NCBI RefSeq assembly: GCF_932526225.1
Contig: NC_064041.1
Location: 3,424,699 to 3,488,698, forward strand
DNA length: 64,000 bases
Origin: Nematostella vectensis
Lineage: Eukaryota; Cnidaria; Anthozoa; Actiniaria; Edwardsiidae
Direction of reading: 5' to 3'
Position 1 is the first letter of the stretch; each line of letters opens with the position of its first letter. The notes under the pieces were generated by a model, which was not told where the DNA came from, ran no database searches, and saw nothing but the letters and a program-made list of their open reading frames with translations. Shown here piece by piece: positions 51,301 to 63,400 of this stretch. Both the position numbers and the translations under genes were made by a program.

Positions 51301-54300
51301 AACGTACATATCATTTTGCCGCCTGTGACTTAATGCATTATTTTACAGCATTTTTTTTTTAAATTAAAAGTATTCTTCCTAGCTTTGGTGGGAACGGAAA
51401 TTCTAATCATGAATTCGACGCTTTTCCATCGGCTGAAAAGAAAAACACCTGATATACGGTCGGATTGACAGATCACTTATCAAAAAAAGCAAGCTTTTTA
51501 TTGATGTTGAGTTGGTAAAGTGTTGCAGAGTCGGGATTGTTGTACTGTTGTACTGCAGTACTCATTTCTCCTACTTCTGTTTGGATACGAGTTAAAATAG
51601 AAGCCAATTTTGATCGATCGTGGTTAAGCTCACGGTCAGGGCTCAAACCTTTATTTTCAGAGGGTCACATGGCGCTGTTTCACGCTGCTTTCGAGACGAA
51701 CCCTCTTGACGAGAAGTGTGACCAGCGCGTGGAAGTGACTTCAAGGCCCCTTAAGATCGTTTATGACGCGGTATGTCTGATCCTACAGCTACCCCCATCA
51801 CCCATTCCTAGTATAACACAAAGTAATGCTTACCAACAGCTGTATTAGATCCTATTCTTGCTCATAGACTCTGGAAGAGCATTGGGTGTTTAAATTCGTT
51901 CAAGTGTTTGGTGTTCGAATTCGTACAAGTTGGAATTTCTTTAAGTCAGGCTTTTTCTATGTCTTCTTCTACTAGGGCTAACGTCCAGAGCGAAGTAGTA
52001 TTATTATAGATTTGTTAAGAGCGCTAAGAATGAATGGGAAAAGAGATGTAGATGAGTGGCACCTGGCTAGTGGCAACATGACACTGATGGAGAGTTAGAA
52101 GCCTCTGCAGAAGCCTTGCAGATATCCAATTGTCCACCTTCCATCCCTATAGATAATTTTATTGTAAGCAGCCGTCACAGTCATCACCAGGAACAATATG
52201 TATGTTCTTTGAGAACCATCTTGAACTGTCTAGATTTTTGCCACTGACAAAAACTCGTAAAAAGTACAGAAAGAGTAGCCTGAAAAGTTTGACTCATTTT
52301 AATAAGCCTTTTTAATGCTGACCAGCTATCGAATGCCGTACGACCTTTATCGTTGTTTTCATTACTCTTGTTCAAGAACACGATAATATTGGTGTTTTGC
52401 GTTATCATTATTGATACATTTTTTTTCGTTTTCAGAACACTATCGACGAAGTCATGAAGTTCTTCCAGCCACCACAGGACGTCCACCTGCAAGAGTAAGT
52501 TAAATCCTGATATCATTGTGATATGAGTAATTCATAATAGAGATAATTGTACTAGATGGAAAGCGTTACGTCTGAACCAGACTTTTATATTTTGCGACCT
52601 TGATGACTGGACTAGATGGAAAGCGCCGTGATTGAACCAGTCTTTTATCTTGATCGTGATGAATGGACTAGATCGAAAGTGTGACGTCTGAACAAGACAT
52701 TCATATTTCGCGATCGTGATATTTAGACTAGGTGGAAAACGTGACGTCTGAACCAGACATTCATATTCCGCGATCGTGATGACTAGACTAGATGGAAAGC
52801 GTAACGTCTGAACCAGACTTTTATATTTCGCGATCATGATAACCGAACTAATGGAAAAAGCTATTTCTGAACAAGACATTATAATTGGCAACCGTTTTTC
52901 GACAGGTTATCGGCAGCTGCCATGTCTGGGCTCGAGGCCTTGAAGACAGCTTCTAAAGCAAGTCTGGCATATGCCGTGGAGCACCATAAGGTATTGACTT
53001 TCTGGGTTGTATTTCTAAATATGATTTCTCAAAGTACTCAAAATCAACTAAAAAAATTCTTACAGTACTTAAAATCAAATCAAAAAGCGTCCATTCTGAG
53101 GCATCTTATGGCGTTGTTTGACTTTTCCAGGTGACAGATATCAACCTGGACGTGATGTCACCCTACATACTAATCCCTGAGAAAGGCTGTATGCAGGGGT
53201 ATGTATAGGGATAAGGGCTGTATAGAGGGGTATGTACAGGGAGAAGGGCTGTATGGAGGGGTATGTACAGGGAGAAGGGCTGTATGGAGGGGTATGTACA
53301 GGGAGAAGGGCTGTATAGAGGGGTATGTACAGGGAGAAGGGCTGTATGGAGGGGTATGTACAGGGTACATATAATGAGTTTCAGTCAAATTCGAATATTG
53401 ACTTTGAGCCTTTGGTTCATGTGGGAAACTGAAATTCAAAGGAAATGACACAAACTGTCAATAAACATAGTTTTCAATAAAATATTCCATATTATTTTAA
53501 CAAGGCATTGGTAGCTTGAAGTGTAATTGTTTGTAGACAATTAAAAGCCTACAATTAACACTGACTCCTGACCTGCGCAGTACCATGACGCTGCCCATTT
53601 AAAAGATCTTAGCAGCTATGGTGGATACACGGGGTCTGGCATGAGGTGATGAGACCAGGCAGAGCTCAAACATTGTAGCACAGCCAACATAAAGATCGCG
53701 ACCCAATACTTAGCTCTGGTTAATCTTGATTCAATATTATGTTGAAGGTCAAAGAGCGTTCTTGTGTTAGACCTGGGTCACCTTAAGATCAAGAGCGATC
53801 CTGATCAAGAAAGAGTCATCACCACTAAGGTACATTGAAAAGAGATTCACTGCTTCTGCCATCTTTGACTAAGAGAATAGAAGTCAAGGAGAAAAGTTCA
53901 CACGTGCGAGTCTCATTCCCGTCTTGTTTGTCCGTAGAATCTGAGCATGGCTGAGCTAGAGTCTAAGTGTTATGACAAGTTTGATATTCGTCTTGAGCAG
54001 CTGCAGGTTCTTTTGGCCAAAGAAGGTAAGAGGAAATGAGATACTTCTTAACGATATTGTGGAACATGTGGAAATGCTATGAAATTACCATAATTTGGTT
54101 CTTGCCCTTTGATTCAATGCCTTAGGCTTCGCTTATCTTGATCAGCAAGAGGCCCCCGATTCAGTTCCTACGGCTTTGCTTATCCTAATAAACAAAGAAT
54201 CTTTAATTCGTGCGCACGACTTCGCTTATACTGATCAACAAAATGCCCTCTTTAATTCAATGCCTGCGGCTTCGCTTACTCCGATCAACTTTATACTCTC

Positions 54301-57300
54301 TTAAATTTAGTGCCTACGGCCTATTCATTTGTCATGTGATATCAGGTGACGACTGGAACGCCGCTCGTCAGCAGACTCAGTCAAAACTTCACATCGTGAA
54401 CCCGATATCCATCGACCTCAAGCTACAGAAGGCGCTTAACCCAGATGACGTTCGACTTGCACAGTAAGATTCTTTTAGTTGCCTTCGTCAATCGGTATTT
54501 AGTCACCTCTGAAGTTAGAATGACCTTTCCGTTTGTTGTAGGATCAAGCTTGCTGGAAGCCTACACTCTATCGATGTTCATATCACTGATAAGAAACTCG
54601 ATCTCGCTGTACAGGTGGGATGTGTGTCGCGCTTATTGGCATGTTCTTATGGCCGTCTACTTCTACTTTTTGCGCGCACCTTTCCGCGTACCGTTCTTAG
54701 AAAGGCTTTAATGCCTTTAATCCCTACATTCCCTGCCTTGTATGGAGGGGTATGTACAGGGAGTAGAGCTGTATGGAGGAGAAATGCAGATAACTGATGC
54801 ACTCACTTTTCGCCGTACAGCTCTGAGAAAGGCTTTCATGCATTTTATCCCCTTGTGTGTGTGGTAGAGCCGTAGTGTCATACATCAAATGTTTCACATT
54901 TGTGGTGAAAGCAGAGGGAGGGGTAAATGTATTGATTTGAACCATTTTGGCGTTCCAGAGCTTAAACAAAAATTCACCGCTCATATCATTTCCCCATGAA
55001 AGAATGCAGACCTCTCATCCCATGAATCTCCGTTGCTTGTAGCTTGCCCTTAGTATTCCCGTACCTGGTGGTGACACATCACAAGATAAGCCAGATGGAA
55101 AACTAGAGGTATGTATCCTTAGATGTTTGCATTAGGGCTAAGGTGAGGTGATCTAGGGTGATCCTTATGACGTATTCGAGAAAACAATCCCAAGATGCCT
55201 TTCCAAACACCGTTTGGACTTTGCCTTTGTTTTTCAGACATGTTGTTATTGCTTATTTATTTATATCTTCCCTCTAGGATACATTTAAGGACGATCGCCG
55301 TTTCGTTGCGTTCGAGAAAGTACCAAAAAGTGCAAAAATCGCAGGTGCGCTGGAAACAAGTCCAGGGAACAAAGATGATGATGATGATGATGATGATGAT
55401 GACGACGAGGAGTTCAGCACCCCCAATGGGTCCCCTGTGTAAGTTTGGTAGTTTGATAATTTCAGCACCTCTCTTAGTAAATAGCAGTTTTAGGATTTGT
55501 GGGTAAGGTAAGTTTAAGTATATTTGTATAAGTGTTATACACTTGCTAAAAAGCTAATCTCCGCGAACACAAACCCTTTGTTTGTAATCATTGTAATCAC
55601 TGAGCTTGCGATGGAATATCATATACTCTGTTTGCCAAAACTGTTGCTGCTGCGGCTGTTGAAGTTATTGTTGTTGATGATGTTGATAGTGAAGTCGTTT
55701 TTATTGATGTTATTTTGTTATTGATTGTCGTTGTTGATAGTGAGTTGATGTCGTGGTTGATATAGTTGTTGTTGTTGATGATGATGTTGTTGATATTGTT
55801 GCTTTTATTGATGATCTTGTAGTTAAAGTTGTTGTTGATATTGTTGCTGCTCTTTTCGCTGTTCTTGTTGTTGATGCTGTTGTTTGTGATGATGTTGATT
55901 ACTAGAATTGAGCTTATCTCCTCTAGGACGCCAAAGAAGGAGGTTGTTACGAAAGCTGAGATGGCCAAACAAGTCATCGTTGCCCTCACATTTGAGATCG
56001 AACAGGTGAGGACTCGTGTATCAAGTTAAAAGCTTCCTCCCTTTGAGCCTCTGATAAAGAGCAAAATATTTTAATGGCCCCTTTACAGGGCTAAACTTAC
56101 AATTTGTTTGGTAATACGTCCGATAGGCATTCGAAATTGTATCTTATCCAGAGTGCTTATTATAAAGGTGTACTATACATCCACGCAGTACATTAAGAGA
56201 AGAGTTGAAAATAATACTAGTTATATTGATGAGGATCATGGTGATGATGATGACGATGACCATGACGAGGACAAGGACGGGGACGAGGACGAGGACGACG
56301 ATGCCTAGCGTCCACAATAACAGCTACATTTGTGAGGCGGGGTCCTCAAGCTAACTTGTTGTACCGAGAATGAAGTACGGCTTGTGACACAGAGTTGTCT
56401 ACCTGAATTTTAAGGTTGAGTTTGATGGCCCATTGTGATTTCCTCTGCTCTAGGTGCAAGTAAACGTGGGGACTGTAAGTGCGTCTGGTGAAGAGACGCC
56501 CTGTCTGTTGCTCAGCCTGGAGCATCTCGGCACCGCCTTGACGCTGCATGAGCACGACCTACGGCTTAAGGCGTCTATCGGGGCTTTAGCCCTACAGGAG
56601 ATGACTTGCGGGACGGACGCCGGACCGTTGTACATCATACAGACGCCACGCGGAGCTGAATTACTTTCGGTTGAGGTCGTCAAGGTATGTGGAAAACTCT
56701 CTTTCGTTTAAAGAACCTCTGAAGGTGTGTCCAATCCAACGCCACTTTCTTTTCCGGATAACAACTTCGATCCTTTCTTGTCAATGCAACGCCACAGAAC
56801 TTCATTTGAGATTTTGTTCGGCCAGAATATTCCAAGGGTGCAGCGGAGTCTTCGATTAACAAAGGACTGTAACTTGATGATAATAGAGGTTAGCCGCCAC
56901 GTTTCCACTCCGTTTTAAAGAAGGACAGATTCCACATTTGAGTCGAAGATTCTTAGTTTTGCATGTAGGGATATATACTTTGTCCTCCAAATAGAAAACC
57001 GCCTGTGCTTTTCTGCATCTTGCCTCTACGTCCTCATAAGAGCCTCCAGTAGTGTTGACGATACTACCAAGATAAGTTAAACTTTCTACCCGCTGTAATG
57101 GTTGATCTTTACGCATAATGGCTCCGCCATTCTTCGGGGTTGCTACTCTCATTTCCTTGGTTTTGATGTTGTTGAGTTTCAAACCAACTTTTGCTGCTTC
57201 TTCATGTAATGCCTCAAACTTCTCCGTGCATGGGCGATCTTTAGGGTTTAGTTACCGAGAAACTATCAACTTAGCGAGGTATGGTAAGACTTTCACAGAT

Positions 57301-60146
57301 CTTACTTGATCCACCAAACATTCAACAATACAAACAAAACTCAGTGAGGTATGGTAAGACTTTCACATAATCTTACTTGATCCACCAAGCATTCAACAAT
57401 ACAAACAAAACTCAGTGAGGTATGGTAAGACTTCCACATAATCGTACGTGATCCACCAAGCATTCAACAATACAAACAAAACTCAGTGAGGTATGGAAAG
57501 ACTTCCACAGATCTTACTTGACCAAGCATTCAACAATACAAACAAAACTCAGTGAGGTATGGTAAGACTTTCACATAATCTTACTTGATCCACCAAGCAT
57601 TCAACAATACAAACAAAAGTCAGTGAGGTATGGTAAGACTTCCACAGATCTTACTTGACCAAGCATTCAACAATACAAACAAAACTCAGCGAGGTATGGT
57701 AAGACTTTCACAGATCTTACTTGACATTTACATTTTGAATTTTGACATTTCACAGAACTAGCATTTTCTATGTCTGTCGTTTAAAATAGTGTTCCTCGCG
57801 GGTTTAGAATATCATATGTGATTTTCTTTCAGGCGGAACGAACCTCGCCAGAGTTTGACACGATGTTCAAGAGAACCAAGCTTGCGATCGCGGTCGAGTT
57901 CACGTCGTTGCAGGTGCTGCTGCACCAGGAGGCCCTGCTCAAGGTCATGGACGTGGCATCCAGCATGGTCCCTACCATGTAAGCGTGGAATGTTTAGGAA
58001 GTGGGGGATCTAGGGGATGTGTTTAGGGGGGATCTAGTGGATGTGTTTAGGGGGGGGGGGGATCTAGGGGAAGTGTTTAAGGGAAGCCTTGTTCAAGGTC
58101 ATCCAGCAGACGTGGCGTCCAACATAGTCCCTACCATGTAAGCGTGTTCCGAAGTTTTCTATGAGGGGTGTTTATGGGGAGTCTAGCGGAGTGTTTATGG
58201 GTGGGGGATCTAGGGGATGTGTTTAGGAGAGGAGGGGGAATCTAGGGGAAGTGTTTAGGGGAAGATGGGGGATCTTGGGGATGTGTTTAGGGGAGGAGGG
58301 GGATCTAGGGGGAGTGTTTAGGGGAGGAGGGGGAATCTAGGGGAAGTGTTTAGGGGAGGAAGGGGGATCTAGGGGAGGTGTTTAGGGGAGGAGGGGGAAT
58401 CTAGGGGGAGTGTTTAGGGGAGGAGGGGGAATCTAGGGGAAGTGTTTAAGGGAGGCCTTGTTCAAGGTCATCCAGCAGACGTGGCGTCCAACATAGTCCC
58501 TACCATGTAAGCGTGTTCCGAAGTTTTCTATGATGGGTGTTTATGGGGAGTCTAGCGGAGTGTTTAGGGGTGGGGGATCTAGGGGATGTGTTTAGGAGAG
58601 GAGGAGGAATCTAGGGGAAGTGTTTAGGGGAAGATGGGGGATCTTGGGGATGTGTTTAGGGGAGGAGGGGGATCTAGGGGGAGTGTTTAGGGGAGGAGGG
58701 GGAATCTAGGGGAAGTGTTTAGGGGAGGAAGGGGGATCTAGGGGGAGTGTTTAGGGGAGGAGGGGGATCTAGGGGGAGTGTTTAGGGGAGGAGGGGGATC
58801 TGGGGGATGTGTTTAGGGGAGGAGGGGGGATCTGGGGTATGTGTTTAGGGGAGGAGGGGGGATCTGGGGGATGTGTTTAGGGGAGGAGGGGGATCTGGGG
58901 GATGTGTTTAGGGGAGGAGGGGGGATCTGGGGGATGTGTTTAGGGGAGGAGGGGGGATCTGGGGGATGTGTTTAGGGGAAGATGGGGGGCAGTGCTAACG
59001 GGGGGATTCAGGTGGGATGCGGGAGAATTCTGTATGACATTCTTTTCCACATGACAGTTTCCAAAGGCAGCCCAAGAGAGGTTTTAGACCCTAGTGTGCG
59101 AAAAATGTTAAGATTGTCCTTTGGACTGTGAAATGTCAAAACAGAAAAATGAAGGACAGAGAGCACTAAGCGATTCGCCTACTAGTCCCACGACAAATGA
59201 ATAAAAAACAATATAAGTAAAATGAAATAAAAAGGTTTGGGTACTGAACGCTGTAATTGTCTGTGAGTGATTGACGTTTTTTCGTCTTTGTCTCGCAGAG
59301 AAGAAAACCAACAGTCGATCAAAGACAAATCCAAGGAAGTCAAAACTGAAATCAAGAAAATAACACATGCTCCAGTGTTTAAGAAACGTCCGCGTGAAAC
59401 AGAGGATATCAACGTGGACCTCAAAGCCAAGCTCGGAGGGATCTCCTTAGTTGTGACGTCGGTCAAGGGCGACCTCGTCCGTGTCTTGGTGGGAGGTGAG
59501 CTATTATTCGTATCAAAAGTCTATTGGTCAGGGTGTTTAATGTTAATGGTTGCTATATGGTAACATTTATTCTATTAGCTTGCACTGGCGATGGCACGAT
59601 TGGCAGACATTGAATTAGTATGATTATAGATTTGAATAGCATTAAAAAGGATAGATATTACAGACGTTTCGAGGCTCCTGCCTCTTCATTGGTGTCACGT
59701 GTCTATTACCAGCGCTACCAGACACTTACATACCTCGTTTCATTTTTTACAAGCCATTGCAGTGTTAATCAATTAAAACAAACGTGAAAATCATTTTGTT
59801 AAGATTTTAAAATTCGAATGACGGAGCTGAAAACTCGTTACACGGAACTTGACACAAAGGAAATCAGTTTTTAAGTAAGATATCTCACATAAATATCACA
59901 GGCCTAATTTGATAAAAAAAATTTTCACTATATCCAATTGCCTCTGTGTTATGGGGTTTTTTATTTTCGTTGCGCGTTACTCATTGGAACCCGTGTCCTT
60001 TGTTTTAGGTCTGTCGTCTCACATTTCAGTAATGGAAGATAGGACGAGCATTGATGCAAAGTGAGTGATAGAAACTGTCAATTTTTTATCCTCATCACCA
60101 TCATCACCATCACCACCATCACAATCACCGTCACCATCACCATCAC

Positions 60147-60196
<50 letters not shown>

Positions 60197-60383
60197 CCAT
60201 CACCATCACCATCACCATCACCATCACCATCACCATCACCATCACCATCACCATCACCATCACCATCACCATCACCATCACCATCACCATCACCATCACC
60301 ATCACCATCACCATCACCATCACCATCACCATCACCATCACCATCACCATCACCATCACCATCACCATCACCATCACCATCAC

Positions 60384-60427
<44 letters not shown>

Positions 60428-63400
60428 CCATCACCATCATCACCACCATCACCACCATCATCATCACTATCACCATCATCACAATCACCATCTATCATCA
60501 CCATCACCGCCACCTATTCATTATTACTCGATTAAAGCTAGATATTCACCTTGTTGGCGATAAACTAGTGTCTAAGTTATCAATACCTGGCTGTGTTTGT
60601 TGGTTATTGATTAAAATGCTTGTGATTCTTTTATAGAATGACGGACTTGTCGGTGGTTGATGCCAAACCAGACGTGCTCTATCCCAACATCGTCTCCATC
60701 GTCAACCAGGAGGTGTTCAGTGTCCAGGTGAGTTTTGCACAGCACTTATTCCTCCTATGCGTGATACATGCACCGGAAATCAGGGGTGTAAAATCATTGC
60801 GTAAAATCATTGCGGCTGTTAGGATATACAGGAATACAGGTGAGAATGGTTGTTTCAAAAGAGAACGAGTGACTGCGGCATACGTTTTGTTCTACCGTAC
60901 AAGCTCTGTCTAGCTATCATCCCAGAATTAATCAAATTAAAAAGAGGTTACTACAGAAATTTTCTTTAAGAGGTTGTCCAAACCTTTTAAATTCTCCACC
61001 ACACTTCGTTTTGTAGATTGTCGTGTATAACGATGCCATGGCAGGTGGTAACTTCACTAATATGGACGCGGTGGACACTAGCTTTGAGATGAGCATCGGT
61101 TGCATTCGGGTCATCTTCCTCAACAAGATTGTTATGGAGCTACTGGTGAGTGGTTGCCTTAGATGGTAGAGTATGTGCCTTAATGGTTGGTATTCCAAAC
61201 TCCTTAAGATATGTACCCTTTTTCAGTTTTTGTATTGTAGCTACTGGTGAGTGGTTTCCTTAGAGGGCAGAGTATGGACCTTACAGGGGAGTCTTCCAAA
61301 CTCCTTAAGATATGTACCCTTTTTCAGTTTTTGTATTGTAGCTACTGGTGAGTGGTTTCCTTAGAGGGCAGAGTATGGACCTTACAGGGGGGTCTTCCAA
61401 ACTCCTTAAGATATGTACCCTTTTTCAGTTTTTGTATTGTAGCTAATGGTGAGTGGTTGCCTTAGAGGGCAGAGTATGGACCTTACAGGGGGGTCTTCCA
61501 AACTCCTTAAGATATGTACCCTTTTTCAGTTTTTGTATTGTAGCTACTGGTGAGTGGTTTCCTTAGAGGGCAGAGTATGGACCTTACAGGGGGGTCTTCC
61601 AAACTCCTTTAGATATGTACTCTTTTTCAGTTTTTGTATTGTAGCTACTGGTGAGTGGTTTCCTTAGAGGGCAGAGTATGGACCTTACAGGGGGGTCTTC
61701 CAAACTCCTTTAAATATGTACCCTTTTTCAGTTTTTGTATTGTAGCTACTGGTGAGTGGTTTCCTTAGAGGGCAGAGTATGGACCTTACAGGGGGGTCTT
61801 CCAAACTCCTTTAGATATGTACCCTTTTTCAGTTTTTGTATTGTAGCTAATGGTGAGTGGTTGCCTTAGAGGGCAGAGTATGGACCTTACAGGGGAGTCT
61901 TCCAAACTCCTTTAGATATGTACCCTTTTTCAGTTTTTGTATTGTAGCTACTGGTGAGTGGTTTCCTTAGAGGGCAGAGTATGGACCTTACAGGGGAGTC
62001 TTCCAAACTCCTTAAGATATGTACCCTTTTTCAGTTTTTGTATTGTAGCTACTGGTGAGTGGTTGCCTTAGAGGGCAGAGTATGGACCTTACAGGGGAGT
62101 CTTCCAAATTCCTTTAGATATGTACCCTTTTTCAGTTTTTGTATTGTAGCTACTGGTGAGTGGTTGCCTTAGAGGGCAGAGTATGGACCTTACAGGGGAG
62201 TCTTCCAAACTCCTTTAGATATGTACTCTTTTTCAGTTTTTGTATTTTAAACTAAATTGTACTGATTAAATAAATGATTCTGGGTCTTATAGGCGTTTTT
62301 AGACAACTTTCAAAAAGCGAAGGAAGCAATGGAATACGCAAGAAAGAGCGCTACTGAAAAAGCTGCGGAAAAGGTAATGTTCCGTCATAGGTGTAAAAGT
62401 AATCATTAATATAAAAATCGTTAATATAAAATGGTTTGTTTATACATATTCTATTATTTTTTGGAATTACACTTAAACATTTATCACATAATTTAAATGA
62501 CTCTACACATAGCTTATTAGTTAGTTATATGCAAAGGCTAGGATATACGGGAAAAGATGTGAGAATGTTTTATTTGTTATTAATATATCACAGTTGTGCG
62601 TTTCCTTGGTTGGAGGACTTATGATGTTATGTCGCTCCCACAGATTCAAGATATTCAGTCCCAGGCTGCGCGAATTAAACTGACGGTTTCGATCCAGGCT
62701 CCTTTCATCATTATCCCTGTCAACTCCCATTCCCGTGATGCACTGGTGGCTGATCTAGGTCAGCTTGTTGTCTCGAATTCCTTCAAGCTTCACAGCCCTG
62801 CGACCAAACCCGACGGCTCTGATGCAGTAATAGTTGATAACATGGTGGTGGAGCTGTCCTCTGTGAAACTCTCCAGGTATAAAGTATAACTAGAATGACT
62901 ACAGATAAGCTGTAGAAAACCTACGGCCGACGAAGGGCTATTGCTCGAAATATCAACACAACTACTCTATGTTACAGAGGCGTACAACATACTTTTTCAA
63001 CCTTTGTGTTGATTTATAGCATGTCTGCAGGTATATGAACTCTCCAAAAGCCAGTGAAAAGGTTGACCATAAAAATCCTTGTCAGCCACGTTTTTTACAT
63101 TTAATATCGTAAGGCACATTTGGTAAACTCTTGAAATAATCATCTAAAAACAAAGTTTGATAGTCTATCTGCCAAATTCAATCGAAAGCATCGCATTGGC
63201 TTCCCCAAATCAGTCGATGGTAATGGATGCTTTTTCAAACTTGGCACTTTGCTAGGATGACAAAAAGGCGGCTAACAAAGGCTGTTTTAAAAAAACTGTT
63301 ACATAATAATGATTTCCAGATCTATTCAACAGACTTTATCTTGCTTGCGAGAAATGTGAGTTGGCAACTGTGTATTGTACCCACTGGAGATCGCTGAGCC

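Larger units (their letters stand above)
43446..52435 (+). other. Remaining VPS13 introns 5-23
   Basis: Introns over 300 bp at 43446-44211, 44417-44834, 46470-46967, 47129-47765, 48259-48697, 48813-49246, 49376-49874, 49973-50333, 50555-51182, 51278-51660 and 51771-52435 show no further exon, RNA gene or element that I can support. A sequence around 46800-46870 (CTGAGGA..TCCGAAGC) resembles the hammerhead-like repeat tails weakly. Confidence 0.5.

Noticed and set aside
52532-52891. 119-codon minus ORF with repeated segments
   Set aside because: Frame through the ~58 bp tandem repeat; no family similarity.
60019-60636. Poly-DG, poly-SP, poly-IT and poly-MV ORFs
   Set aside because: All are frames of one CAT/CAC microsatellite in a VPS13 intron.
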